A model generated the notes under the pieces. It saw only the letters and a list, made by a program, of their open reading frames with translations, did no database searches and had not been told where the DNA came from. This document shows positions 15,543 to 25,265 of a stretch of DNA of 64,000 nt, piece by piece. The stretch is taken from contig CAMUFL010000001.1 in NCBI GenBank assembly GCA_947088155.1, forward strand, positions 62,001 to 126,000, read 5' to 3'. A program made the position numbers and the translations under genes. This DNA is from an uncultured Gardnerella sp. (lineage in GTDB: Bacteria; Actinomycetota; Actinomycetes; Actinomycetales; Bifidobacteriaceae). Each line of letters begins with the position of its first letter. Within the stretch, counting starts at the first letter, position 1.

Positions 15543-18500
15543 ATGAGTCATCGTCGACACTTTGCATCGAAGATGGTTGCTATTGTTGCGTCTGTTGCAA
15601 TGCTTGTAACTGGTTTTGCTGTTACTGGTAGTGCAAACGCTGTTAGCGATAGTTCAAATAATGAAAATCTAACTCTTAACCGTAAAGGTGTTATTGTTAC
15701 TGCATTCCAGCAGAATTGGAAGAGTATTGCTCAAGAGTGCACTAAAACTTACGAACCTGAGGGTGTGAAGTATGTGCAAGTGTCTCCTCCGAATGATCAT
15801 GTAAAGGGTTCTCAGTGGTGGACTTCTTACCAGCCTGTGAGCTATAAGCTTGATTCTAAGCTCGGTACTGAAGTTGAGTTTAAGCAGATGATTCAGACTT
15901 GCAAGGCTGCTGGTGTTGGAATCATTGCTGATGCTGTTATTAATCACATGACTGGTGCTGGTAATAAAGATAAAGTTGGCGTTGGTGGAAGTGAATACGA
16001 TGCTGCTACGCAAACTTTCAAAACAGCTGGATATACTAAGGATGATTTCCATCAGAGTGCTGAAAATATTAAAAATTACAAGAATGCTGAAGAAGTTTGG
16101 ACTCACAGGCTTGTAGGTTTGCTTGATTTGGATACTTCAAAGCCGCATGTTCAGCAAGTTTTAGGCAAGTATTTTGCAGATTTGCTTAAGATGGGTGTTG
16201 TTGGTTTCCGTGTGGATGCCGTTAAGCATATTTCGCCAGCGGATATGAAAGCCATTAAAGCTGAAGCTGCAAAGCAGGCAAATACTACTCCTGACAAGAT
16301 TTGGTGGATGCAGGAGACGATTGGCGATCCTTCTGAAGCTCCAGAAATCCAGCCAGCTAAGCATTTAAACGAAGGCGAAGTCAACGAATTCCAGTATTCC
16401 TACCGTTTAAAGAACGATTTTTATGGATCAATTTCGAATCTAAAGAGTATTACTAATGGGCTTGTTCAAAGCGATAAAGCTTCGATTTTTGTAACAAATT
16501 GGGATACTCCTCGCGAAAATTATGTGCGCACTCTTACTTATAAGGATGGTCCTCGCTACGAGCTTGCAAACGCGTTTATGCTTGGCTACCCGTATGGAAA
16601 CCCAAACATTTATTCAGGGTACAGGTTTGCGGATGGACATAAGGATGATGGTGCGCCTAATGCGACCGATACGTCTGTTCCAGATGTAAATTGTTCTCCA
16701 AAAACTGGCTGGCAGTGCACTCAGCGTTGGACTTCGATTCGTGGAATGATTGGCTTCTTTAATGCTGTGAATGGTGCTCAAGTCACTAATTGGCAGGAGA
16801 GTGACAATAATAACATTGCATTTAGCCGCGAGAAGAAGGGTTTCTTAGCAATCAACAATACGCCAAACGCAAAGAGAGTTTTGTATAAGACTGATTTGCC
16901 AAATGGTGAGTACTGCAACGTTTATGCTGCAGGTGACTGCTCTAAGACTGTTAAAGTTGAAGATAGCAAGGTTGCTGCGACTATCGCTCCTTATTCTGCA
17001 ATTGCTTTGCATGTGGATGCAACTAAGGATAACGTTAAAAAGATTGCAGCGCGCAATGAATCTGATCCAAAATACAATGTCGACGATGTTCAAGACCAGT
17101 CAACAACTGTATATTTCAATGCTAAAGGTAAAGCAGGTAATCCAAGTTCTGTAAATATTCATTATCAAATAAGTGGTGATAATTGGACTGCAGTTCCTGG
17201 ATTGCCAATGCGCAAAGTTTGCAATGATTGGTTTGCAAAGACTATTACTAATCGTGGTGAGTTTAAAGCTGTATTTAACGACGGTGGAAGTAATTGGTAT
17301 CACGTAAATGGTCAGAAGAGTGGCGATTTCACTATTCCTGCTGGTGCAAAGAATTATGTAGTAAACAAAAATCTTGTCGGGAATGCTGATGTTTCTGATG
17401 TTCCTTGCAAGGTTGAATCTTCAAAACCTTCTGCATTAAAGACAAAGATTGTTATTCACTATAATCAAAAAAACACGAATAAAGGTGTTTATATCTGGGG
17501 TCTTAAAGATGCAGATGGTAGAGAGATAAAAGGCTGGCATGCGTTTAATGGTCAAGACGCTTTTGGTAAGACTTACACAGTTGAGGCCGATGGCACTTAC
17601 GAGAGTGGAAAAGTCGGATTTATTATCACTACTGATCCAGGAACTGATAATAAAAATTGGCATAAGGACGGAACAAAAAACCGTTTTATTTATAATATCG
17701 AAGATGGAGTAGGTCAAGCTTGGGTTATAAGCGGGAATGAAGATACTTTTGCTGAACCGCCATCTGAAGTTGCTGACAAGCTTAATAACATTAAAACGTT
17801 AAACGTTACTGTTCACTACCGCAGAACAAACAAGGATTACGCTGGTTGGAATCTTTGGACTTGGTATGGTAAGCAAGAAGGCGTAAAGCGAGATTTTATG
17901 GCTCATGATGATTTCGGAAAGATTGCAGAATATACATTCAACGATGATTCTGGTGTGAAAGATCCGAAGTTTATTGTGCGCTATTCCATGCAAGGAAACG
18001 ATTGGGTTGCTAAAGATCCTGGTGAAGGCGATCGCGCGATTCCTGCAAAGGCAATCACTGTAAGCCAAGATGGCAAAACTGGCAACGCTGAAATCTGGCT
18101 TATGCAGGGTGATAGTAGAGTTTACTTAAGCCCAAATGTAATCAATACAAAGTCTAATGCTATTAATGCTGATATTACTTCTTTGAAGGAATTTACTGTA
18201 AATGTGAGCGGTGACCCTTCGGAAGTAAAGAAGGAAAATGTTACTGTAACTGATGTTACAGATTCAAAGAAAGATCAACATAAGGCAGTAGAAATCTCGC
18301 AAGTCGCTGTTGTGGATAATAAGATCGTAATCACTGCAAAAAACGACTTAGATCTTAAGAAAATGTATGAAATCAGCATTAAGGGTGTTGGTGGAATGCC
18401 TAAAACAGTGTCTGTGTCAACTGTTAAAGGCTCTAAGATTGTTCGCACTGATGAATTTGATAAGAAATACGCTTATGCTGGCGACGACTTGGGTGCTGTT

Positions 18501-21500
18501 GTAAGTGGTAATTCTACGACTTTCAAGCTTTGGGCACCAACTGCTACGAAAGTTGAGCTGGTAACTTATCAGTCTGATGCTGAGAATGCTCCAGAAGATA
18601 AAACGCAAGAGATGAAGCTTGAAAGCAATAATAGTGTGTGGAGTATTACTACGAGTGATGCAAATGCTGGCACTGCTTATACGTACAAGGTTCATTTTGC
18701 AGATGGTGCTGTTAATAATTCTCCAGACCCTTATGCAAAAGCTGCTGTGCGAAATGGAATGAGATCTGTTGTATTCGGTGGCAGTATGGCAACACCTGTA
18801 ACTCGCATGGCATCGTTTGGTAAGCGCCCAACTGATGCGACTATTGCAGAAATGAATATTCGCGACTTTTCGATTCATGAAAGTTCTGGCGTAGATGTTG
18901 CAAAGCGCGGCAAATATCTCGGTGTAATTGAATCTGACACTAAGAATGGAAGCAAGTCAACTGGTTTGGATTATTTGAAGTCCCTAGGCATCACTCACGT
19001 GCAAATCATGCCAATGTATGATTTTGGTTCTGTGAATGAAGCAGGAGATTTGAGTTACGGCAAGTCAGGTGCTCAAAACTGGGGCTACGATCCAATCAAT
19101 TACAACGTTCCAGAAGGTTCGTATGCGTCTGATTCAGCAAACCCTGCTACGCGTATTGCGGAACTAAAGCAAATGGTTGACGGTTTGCATAAGGCTGGCT
19201 TGCGCGTGATTATGGATGTTGTTTATAACCACGTTTATAACGCTCAAAAGAACGCTTTTGGCCAAACTGTGCCAGGTTACTACTTCCGTTACAACGATGA
19301 CGGCAGCTTTACTAATGGATCTGGTTGCGGAAACGATACTGCTTCTGAGCGCAAAATGATGCGAAAGTATATTGTTGACTCTGTAAAGTATTGGGCTAAA
19401 GAGTACGGTATTGACGGCTTCCGATTTGATTTGATGGGATTAATTGACCTTGAAACCATGAAGGAAGTGCGTAAGGCTGTTTATGACATTGATAAAAACT
19501 CTATTATTCTTGGCGAAGGCTGGGATATGAGCCAATTGCCTTATGGAAACCGCACTATTCAGCCTAATGCGTATAAGCTTGCAGACAATAATGGCGTTGC
19601 ATTCTTTAACGATTCCTTCCGTGATGCTGTAAAAGGCAAAGGAGATGATGATGTTGCTGGATTCGTGTCTGGGAATAGAGGCAGTGACAATCTGGTAATG
19701 CAAAATCTTTACGGTTGCCAGCCTGGAAACTCAAGTTGCACTGATAGACACTATGCGAATGCAGGTCAGACTGTGCAATATGTTGAAGCTCACGACAATC
19801 TTAATCTTTACGATAAGTTGAAGAAATCTTTGCCTCATGAGTCAGAAGAGAATCTTAAGAAGCGAGTAATGCTTGCTAATTCGCTTGTAATGTTTGCTCA
19901 TGGCATGCCATTCTTTGAGCTTGGTCAAGAGTTCTTACGAAGCAAGAACGGCAATAAGAATAGCTACAATGCTGGTGATAGTGACAATTCTGTTAAGTGG
20001 GATTTGGTTAATAAGAATTCTGATGCTGTTGAATACTTCAAGGCATTGATAAAGTTAAGAAACGAAATTCCAGCTTTACGCGATTCTACATATTCTGATG
20101 TTAATAAGAATATGCATTGGATTAAGAGCAGCGATGGTATTAATGCGTTTAGTGTTGATGCCAAAGATAAAACGTATGTGTTTATTTTCAACGCTAATAG
20201 TAGTGAATCTACTGTGAATATTGGCAAAGGAAAGTATCACGTGCACATTGCTGATGGAAAAGCTAATGGTGATGATGCATCAAAGTTCCCTGAAGCATCT
20301 GTAGACGATAGTGGAAATTACAAGGTTTCTGCTCTTTCTACTGCAGTGCTTGTGAAGGTTGCTGAAAAGAAGAATAATAAGAATTCTATTGATCTTGAAA
20401 AGGTCGCTGAATATAAATTGCATCCTGCTGACGTAAGCGAACTAGTTAATGGTACTGTGAATCCTGCGCCTGAGCCATCGCCGGCACCTGGTCCTGTAAA
20501 TCCTCAGCCTGGTCCTCAACCTCAGCCTCAGCCTGGTCCTGGTCCTGTGACGCCAACGCCTCAGCCACCTGCTCCTGCTCCTGTAGTTCCAACACCAGCT
20601 CCTGGACCTCAGCCGCAGCCTGGTCCGCAACCAGCGCCAGTTCCAGCTCCAACTCCTGGTCCTGTGAATCCTGCTCCGGCTCCTCAGCCTGGTCCACAGC
20701 CTTCGCCATCACCTGCTCCGGCTCCGGTGCCAACGCCTCAGCCTGCACCAACACCGTCTCCGGCACCGGCTCCTCAGCCTCAGCCATCTGAGCATGAAAC
20801 TCCAGCTAAGCCGGATCAGACTAAGCCGGATCAGTCTAAGCCAGATCAGACTAAGCCGGATCAGTCTAAGACTGAAACTCCAGCTGAGCAATCTGAACAG
20901 TCCGCGCGTGCTAAGTCTGAACAGTCCGCGCGTGCTAAGTCTGAACAGTCTGCACCGGCAAAGTCTGAGCATTCTGCGCCAACTAAACCAGCAGAATCCA
21001 CTCCTGTACCTGTTGCTCCGAAAACTGTTCAGCAGCTTAATCCAGAATTAAAGGGAACTCTTAGCGTTGGTAACAATAACGTTGCAACTGCAGGTGTTGT
21101 TAACAGTGTAAGAATTAATCTTGTAAACAGCGAGTTCATCGAGCGTTTGCAGCGCGATGGAGTAGTTTATGCATACGCGTACATTTACTCGTCTCCTCGT
21201 TTGCTTAAGGGTGCTGATGGTTCAAAGTTTGTGACTGTTCGCATGGTTAATGGCAAGCCTCAGTTTGATGCTCAATTCCCAGCTGGATACATCGGAAAGC
21301 ATACGGTTGTTTTGGTTGACGAGAAAGGTAATCAAGTTGCTTGGACAGATATCACAGTAACAAACAATGCAGTTTCGCAACAGCTTCATAGTTTAAGTGC
21401 AACAGGCAGTAATATATTCGTAGTTACTGCTGTATGCTCAATACTTATTGCTGCTGCGAGCGTATTGCTACTTCGTATTAAGAGTCACAAGCGCTATAGG

Positions 21501-21509
21501 AATTCGTGA
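15543..21509 (+). CDS. Secreted multidomain amylopullulanase (alpha-amylase + CBM + pullulanase)
   Basis: A 1988-residue extracellular enzyme that should cut both alpha-1,4 and alpha-1,6 links of starch, glycogen and pullulan. The order is: signal peptide (1-33, ending GSANA); GH13 amylase (about 45-497) with DAVINH, GFRVDAVKH, QETIG and FVTNWDTPREN; a CBM25/26-like module (about 520-601); two CBM41-like modules (about 633-735 and 752-862); a CBM48-type module (about 963-1086); a type I pullulanase domain with QNWGYDP, DVVYNHVYN, GFRFDLMGL, GEGWDM and VEAHDNLNL; a Pro-rich spacer (about 1639-1753) and charged repeats; then a C-terminal module, LSATG, a membrane segment and KSHKRYRNS. The tail has the layout of a sortase signal with LSATG in place of LPXTG. 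The ATG follows GGAGGAAAGG. Bifidobacterial ApuB is the known relative. Confidence 0.93.
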   Translation: MSHRRHFASKMVAIVASVAMLVTGFAVTGSANAVSDSSNNENLTLNRKGVIVTAFQQNWKSIAQECTKTYEPEGVKYVQVSPPNDHVKGSQWWTSYQPVSYKLDSKLGTEVEFKQMIQTCKAAGVGIIADAVINHMTGAGNKDKVGVGGSEYDAATQTFKTAGYTKDDFHQSAENIKNYKNAEEVWTHRLVGLLDLDTSKPHVQQVLGKYFADLLKMGVVGFRVDAVKHISPADMKAIKAEAAKQANTTPDKIWWMQETIGDPSEAPEIQPAKHLNEGEVNEFQYSYRLKNDFYGSISNLKSITNGLVQSDKASIFVTNWDTPRENYVRTLTYKDGPRYELANAFMLGYPYGNPNIYSGYRFADGHKDDGAPNATDTSVPDVNCSPKTGWQCTQRWTSIRGMIGFFNAVNGAQVTNWQESDNNNIAFSREKKGFLAINNTPNAKRVLYKTDLPNGEYCNVYAAGDCSKTVKVEDSKVAATIAPYSAIALHVDATKDNVKKIAARNESDPKYNVDDVQDQSTTVYFNAKGKAGNPSSVNIHYQISGDNWTAVPGLPMRKVCNDWFAKTITNRGEFKAVFNDGGSNWYHVNGQKSGDFTIPAGAKNYVVNKNLVGNADVSDVPCKVESSKPSALKTKIVIHYNQKNTNKGVYIWGLKDADGREIKGWHAFNGQDAFGKTYTVEADGTYESGKVGFIITTDPGTDNKNWHKDGTKNRFIYNIEDGVGQAWVISGNEDTFAEPPSEVADKLNNIKTLNVTVHYRRTNKDYAGWNLWTWYGKQEGVKRDFMAHDDFGKIAEYTFNDDSGVKDPKFIVRYSMQGNDWVAKDPGEGDRAIPAKAITVSQDGKTGNAEIWLMQGDSRVYLSPNVINTKSNAINADITSLKEFTVNVSGDPSEVKKENVTVTDVTDSKKDQHKAVEISQVAVVDNKIVITAKNDLDLKKMYEISIKGVGGMPKTVSVSTVKGSKIVRTDEFDKKYAYAGDDLGAVVSGNSTTFKLWAPTATKVELVTYQSDAENAPEDKTQEMKLESNNSVWSITTSDANAGTAYTYKVHFADGAVNNSPDPYAKAAVRNGMRSVVFGGSMATPVTRMASFGKRPTDATIAEMNIRDFSIHESSGVDVAKRGKYLGVIESDTKNGSKSTGLDYLKSLGITHVQIMPMYDFGSVNEAGDLSYGKSGAQNWGYDPINYNVPEGSYASDSANPATRIAELKQMVDGLHKAGLRVIMDVVYNHVYNAQKNAFGQTVPGYYFRYNDDGSFTNGSGCGNDTASERKMMRKYIVDSVKYWAKEYGIDGFRFDLMGLIDLETMKEVRKAVYDIDKNSIILGEGWDMSQLPYGNRTIQPNAYKLADNNGVAFFNDSFRDAVKGKGDDDVAGFVSGNRGSDNLVMQNLYGCQPGNSSCTDRHYANAGQTVQYVEAHDNLNLYDKLKKSLPHESEENLKKRVMLANSLVMFAHGMPFFELGQEFLRSKNGNKNSYNAGDSDNSVKWDLVNKNSDAVEYFKALIKLRNEIPALRDSTYSDVNKNMHWIKSSDGINAFSVDAKDKTYVFIFNANSSESTVNIGKGKYHVHIADGKANGDDASKFPEASVDDSGNYKVSALSTAVLVKVAEKKNNKNSIDLEKVAEYKLHPADVSELVNGTVNPAPEPSPAPGPVNPQPGPQPQPQPGPGPVTPTPQPPAPAPVVPTPAPGPQPQPGPQPAPVPAPTPGPVNPAPAPQPGPQPSPSPAPAPVPTPQPAPTPSPAPAPQPQPSEHETPAKPDQTKPDQSKPDQTKPDQSKTETPAEQSEQSARAKSEQSARAKSEQSAPAKSEHSAPTKPAESTPVPVAPKTVQQLNPELKGTLSVGNNNVATAGVVNSVRINLVNSEFIERLQRDGVVYAYAYIYSSPRLLKGADGSKFVTVRMVNGKPQFDAQFPAGYIGKHTVVLVDEKGNQVAWTDITVTNNAVSQQLHSLSATGSNIFVVTAVCSILIAAASVLLLRIKSHKRYRNS
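20459..20990 (+). repeat. Low-complexity Pro-rich and KPDQ/SEQSA repeats inside the amylopullulanase
   Basis: From 20459 to about 20800 the codons spell Pro with Gly, Gln, Ala, Val and Ser (PGPQPQPQPGPGP type). From 20809 to 20870 KPDQT/KPDQS units repeat every 12 bases, and from 20890 to 20980 a SEQSARAK-type unit repeats four times. The stretch is a likely wall-spanning stalk and may vary in length between strains. Confidence 0.8.
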
Positions 21510-21554
21510 GGTTTTTATTAGTAAATAAATAAACTAATAAGTTCGCTCATTATA

Positions 21555-21598
21555 AAAGCCGAGGATAATTGCATTTGTTGCGATATCCTCGGCTTTGT
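21555..21598 (+). terminator. Terminator after the amylopullulanase gene
   Basis: A 13-bp perfect stem, AAAGCCGAGGATA (21555-21567) with TATCCTCGGCTTT (21584-21596), a 16-base loop and a weak T run. Confidence 0.8.
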
Positions 21599-21689
21599 GT
21601 TTGAAGCAGGGTATAGAATTAATAGATAGTTTGGTTTTTTATAACTGTATGTGAATGTTTTACTAATAAGGAAGAGAAAGAAGAAAATC

Positions 21690-23372
21690 ATGTACTGCGT
21701 TAATTGCGGAGCTATTTTAAAAGATAATACGAGGTTCTGCACGCAGTGTGGTGCAGAAATTACTTCTTCAGCAAATAATACTCAGTCTCAGCAAGCAGAG
21801 CAGCCTCATCCTGAAGCGCAAACGCAAGTATTTTATACCAGCAACATTCCTAATCAGTATTATCGCCCTGAAGCAAATACACAATACCCGTATCAACAAC
21901 AATACGGGTATGCGCAAGTTGCTGCTGAAAATGATGCGAAGCGAAGGAATATTATTATAGCTATTATTGTTATGATTGCTGTTATTCTTTCAAGTATTTT
22001 CGGGTATTGCATTTGGGATTATATGAGACCAAAACAAATTCCTTACGAAACTTTGCGAAAAGAAATTATGAAATCCAATAAATACGCGGATTATAAGTTG
22101 AAAATTGTTGACTCTGACGTATCTAAATATCCTCATGTAAAACTGTACTTTTCGCTTACTGATAGTAGTGGAAAAGCTTTGGAAATCGATTCTCCTACTG
22201 CTGCAATTCGTGAGAAGATTGGTGGTGGCAGAGAAGCTGAAAGACTTATCCATAAAGTTGAGCGCATTAAAGATAAACAAGGTGTTAATTACGAAATTCT
22301 GCTTGATAAATCTGGATCTATGGAAGATTCTATAGATACGATGAAACGTACTATGAGTGATTTTGTGCGCAATCTTAATTATAAGGTTGGCGATACAGGA
22401 GAGCTTATATCTTTCGATAGTTACTTAATGTATATGGCAACGTATACTAACGATAAAGATCGATTGCTTACAGGCATTGATAATATGACTCCTTACGGCA
22501 TGACAGCTTTGTATGACGCACTTTATACCGGAATTACTAATGCTTCTAATCATCCTGGCTTTAATTGCGTAATTGCGTTTACTGATGGTCAAGATAATGA
22601 GAGTACTCATACTGCTGATGAGGTTATTTCTTTAGCTAAAGAAAAAGGTATTCCTGTATATTTGATTGGTACTAGTGAAGCTGATTCAAGTACTCTGCAA
22701 AATATTGCGAATGAAACGAATGGTTACTTCTGGGATATGAATTCAATTTCAGATATGCAAGAGGTAATGAATAGAATTCGAGTCAATCAAGATAATGTTT
22801 ATTGTTTAGAATATGATTCTGATTCTTCTTCGAATGCGTATGCTGATCGAGTGGTTTCTGCATTGGTTGCAGATTCCAAGAATCATCAGTCTGGTGGTAT
22901 TGGTGATGATTTGTCGTTTAAGCCAATTAAGAAGAAGAATTATAAGAAGGGTGCAACTCGCTTCGTGCTACATAAGGGCGATGTGAAGTGGACTGAAGCT
23001 AATAGTGCATGCATGCAAGATGGTGGTTACTTAGTAACTCTTACCAGTAAGAGTAAAGAGAAAAAGGTAATCAATATGGCGAAAAAGGAAGGCGTTAAGT
23101 ATGTGTGGATTGGCGGTTATACTTCGCAACGTGAGAATGGTGACGTATTTGCGCACTGGGTTACTGGTGAAAAAGTAAAGTATGAAAACTGGTTGCCAGG
23201 AGAACCAAGTCGAAACGATAAAGATGGAGAGCCTGAGTTCTATCTTATGCTTTGGCGTTTAAATGATGAGTGGTCTTGGAATGATCAGCGCGATGATTTA
23301 TTTACGACTCCTACATTGCGTAAAACCTTTAGCGGTAAAACTGGCTATGTTTGTGAGATAAATAGGCATTAG
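21690..23372 (+). CDS. Zinc-ribbon / membrane / vWA / C-type lectin fusion protein
   Basis: A 560-residue protein with four parts. Residues 1-26 form a zinc ribbon (CVNC and CTQC pairs). A Gln/Asn/Pro-rich linker leads to one membrane segment (about 86-110, IIIAIIVMIAVILSSIFG). A von Willebrand A domain follows (about 200-385) with the metal site DKSGS, the Thr of MTALYDAL and FTDGQDN. The C-terminal 130 residues look like a C-type lectin domain (VKWTEANSACMQDGGYLVTL, WIGGYTSQ, WLPGEPS, WSWNDQ, GYVCEI). The zinc ribbon would be inside and the vWA and lectin parts outside. Binding partner and role are not known. The ATG follows AGGAAGAG; a longer frame upstream is unlikely. Confidence 0.85.
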   Translation: MYCVNCGAILKDNTRFCTQCGAEITSSANNTQSQQAEQPHPEAQTQVFYTSNIPNQYYRPEANTQYPYQQQYGYAQVAAENDAKRRNIIIAIIVMIAVILSSIFGYCIWDYMRPKQIPYETLRKEIMKSNKYADYKLKIVDSDVSKYPHVKLYFSLTDSSGKALEIDSPTAAIREKIGGGREAERLIHKVERIKDKQGVNYEILLDKSGSMEDSIDTMKRTMSDFVRNLNYKVGDTGELISFDSYLMYMATYTNDKDRLLTGIDNMTPYGMTALYDALYTGITNASNHPGFNCVIAFTDGQDNESTHTADEVISLAKEKGIPVYLIGTSEADSSTLQNIANETNGYFWDMNSISDMQEVMNRIRVNQDNVYCLEYDSDSSSNAYADRVVSALVADSKNHQSGGIGDDLSFKPIKKKNYKKGATRFVLHKGDVKWTEANSACMQDGGYLVTLTSKSKEKKVINMAKKEGVKYVWIGGYTSQRENGDVFAHWVTGEKVKYENWLPGEPSRNDKDGEPEFYLMLWRLNDEWSWNDQRDDLFTTPTLRKTFSGKTGYVCEINRH

Positions 23373-23424
23373 TATTACGCTACTACTTTTTGGTTCATTT
23401 TTAGCGAATTAGAGGAAACTCGTT

Positions 23425-24852
23425 ATGCGAAAGCAAAGGACACGTAAACTACAAAGCAGTCCGCATTATGTAGATGGTCGCACTATGCAATATCGTAGTG
23501 CTCAGCATCATAATCAAATTGCAAGTGTTGTTCCAAGAAAGCGTTTTGCTGCTATTTTAGTGGCTATTATAGCTATTGTTTTACTTACAATATCTATGTT
23601 TGCTGCAGTATCTGTTATGCGCTCGCATTTTTTTAATGTTTCTTCTAAAACTTATGTTAGTAAGAAAACAGTTAACCCTGCGGATGTGGCTAAAAAACTT
23701 GAAGCACTAAAGCAAGCACGTAAAAGGCAAGCAAGACGGGGGATTGACCCTAATAGCAGTGTTGTTAAAAATGTGCTATCAAAGATGTCTCTTGAAGATA
23801 AAGTTGCTCAAATGTTCATAGTTAAGCCTGAAGAATTAGCTGGAACATACGGGACTGTGGTATCTTCTGGCTCGCAAATGCAGCAGTCGTTTAATTCCAT
23901 ACCTGTTGGCGGAATAATGTATAGCAGGGAGAATATTCAGAATCCTAATCAAATTCAGCAAATGATTTCTGGGTTGCAATCAATAAGCGAATCTAGAGTG
24001 TCACTGCCTGCTTTAGTAGCTGTTGATGAAGAAGGTGGCACTGTTGCGCGAGTTAGCTCAAATCCTCAAATGGGTGTTAATTCCTCGCCTAATATGAGGG
24101 ATATTGGAGCGACTAAGAAAACTCGCAAAGCTTATAAAACTGGTGCTTACATTGGTAATTATCTTTCGAATTTAGGTTTTAATGTTGATTTTGCTCCAGT
24201 TGCTGATGTGATTACTAATCCGGATAATAACCTGATGATCAAGCGTTCATTCGGCTCTAATGCTTCGCTAGTTGCAAATATGACAGATGCGTTTACTGAC
24301 GGTTTGCAAGAGCATCACGTTTTTGCCACGTATAAGCATTTTCCTGGTCATGGCTCAACTTTTGAGGATTCTCACAAAGGCGTTACTGTTTCGAACCAAA
24401 CTCCACTTGCGTTAAGAAAAATAGATTTAGTACCATTCAAAGATGCTGTAGACACTGGTGTTAAGTTTATTATGGTCAGTCACGTGTCGTATCCGAAGAT
24501 TACAGGTGATGATATTCCTGCTAGCATGTCTGAGAAAATTGTTACTGGTTTAGCTCGTAAAAAGCTTGGTTATAAAGGTATTCTTATTTCTGACTCTTTA
24601 GGAATGGGCGCAATATCGTTGCGCTATTCTCCTGGAGTTGCTGCAATTACAGGAATTAAAGCAGGCATCGATATATTACTTTCTCCTGCAAATTTGCGTC
24701 AAGCGTATTATTCTGTTGTTAATGCAGTTCGTCAAGGTGATATACCTGAGTCTCGAATTGATGAGTCTGTAAAGCGAATTATTGCAGTAAAATTGCAAAT
24801 TGCTCAGCAATTAAAGAGTCAAAATGTAAAAAATTCTAAAATAACTAAATGA
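23425..24852 (+). CDS. GH3 beta-N-acetylhexosaminidase-like protein, membrane anchored
   Basis: A 475-residue GH3 protein resembling NagZ/beta-hexosaminidases, which remove terminal N-acetylglucosamine from muropeptides or glycans. A basic N-terminus and one membrane segment (about 38-62) are followed by the GH3 barrel: MFIVKPEELAG, GGIMYSRENI, LPALVAVDEEGGTVAR, VDFAPVADV, and the KHFPGHG motif with a downstream DSHKG, which carry the general acid/base of NagZ enzymes. The nucleophile region is LISDSLGMGAIS. The second GH3 domain is absent, as in NagZ. The ATG has GAGGAAA before it. The gene follows the vWA-lectin gene by 52 bases on the same strand and may share its transcript. The substrate is not proven. 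Confidence 0.85.
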   Translation: MRKQRTRKLQSSPHYVDGRTMQYRSAQHHNQIASVVPRKRFAAILVAIIAIVLLTISMFAAVSVMRSHFFNVSSKTYVSKKTVNPADVAKKLEALKQARKRQARRGIDPNSSVVKNVLSKMSLEDKVAQMFIVKPEELAGTYGTVVSSGSQMQQSFNSIPVGGIMYSRENIQNPNQIQQMISGLQSISESRVSLPALVAVDEEGGTVARVSSNPQMGVNSSPNMRDIGATKKTRKAYKTGAYIGNYLSNLGFNVDFAPVADVITNPDNNLMIKRSFGSNASLVANMTDAFTDGLQEHHVFATYKHFPGHGSTFEDSHKGVTVSNQTPLALRKIDLVPFKDAVDTGVKFIMVSHVSYPKITGDDIPASMSEKIVTGLARKKLGYKGILISDSLGMGAISLRYSPGVAAITGIKAGIDILLSPANLRQAYYSVVNAVRQGDIPESRIDESVKRIIAVKLQIAQQLKSQNVKNSKITK

Positions 24853-25135
24853 ATCAGCGTGTTGCATTTATTTAAGTAAATTTTTTCTTTTACATTATTT
24901 CGGGAGTTTCTTTATTTAAAACGAGATTTTCTTTGCAAAATAAGGATTTACGAATAATAAATTTATAAATATTTTTGTAATAATTATTTCATTAGGAGAA
25001 TATTTTTGAAAAAATGTTTGCATTTGTACTTTTATGGTGTTAGCATCATTTCCAACACAAACAAATATCGAATACTTCGGTTGGGGTTTGTGCGTGAACC
25101 ACAGTTAGTATTAATGAGTTAAGGAGGCAGACATC

Positions 25136-25240
25136 ATGCTTAACATGAACATGAATGCTGAATCTTTCGATACTCTTAATGCTGCACGTATGTGGTGGTG
25201 GCAGTCTTCTTTTTGGCGTGAGTTTACTCTGAAGTTTTAG
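25136..25240 (+). CDS. Tryptophan-rich leader peptide (attenuator)
   Basis: A 34-codon reading frame starting with ATG after AAGGAGG and ending at TAG 25238-25240. It encodes four Trp: three in a row at codons 20-22 (TGG at 25193-25201) and one at codon 27 (25214-25216). Four Trp in 34 residues, with a very strong ribosome-binding site and a terminator directly after the stop, is the layout of a trp-type leader peptide in which ribosome stalling senses charged tRNA-Trp. The downstream gene is a TrpP-like transporter component, which fits. The peptide itself is not expected to have a function. Confidence 0.85.
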   Translation: MLNMNMNAESFDTLNAARMWWWQSSFWREFTLKF

Positions 25241-25265
25241 AAGCTGCGTATAAAAGCTTGTAAAA
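25235..25265 (+). promoter_or_regulatory. Candidate alternative hairpin of the trp attenuator
   Basis: TTTTAGAAGCT (25235-25245) can pair with AGCTTGTAAAA (25255-25265), 10 of 11 positions, across the leader stop codon. It shares its last three bases with the foot of the terminator, so the two structures compete slightly. A ribosome reaching the stop would cover it. Whether it is the true antiterminator is an inference. Confidence 0.45.

Noticed and set aside
15443..15631. A 62-codon frame before the amylopullulanase gene
   Set aside because: It overlaps the start of the real gene in another frame and crosses a hairpin; no ribosome-binding site or motif.
20459..20990. CRISPR-like array
   Set aside because: The repeats are in-frame low-complexity Pro and KPDQ/SEQSA units within the amylopullulanase gene, not spaced direct repeats.
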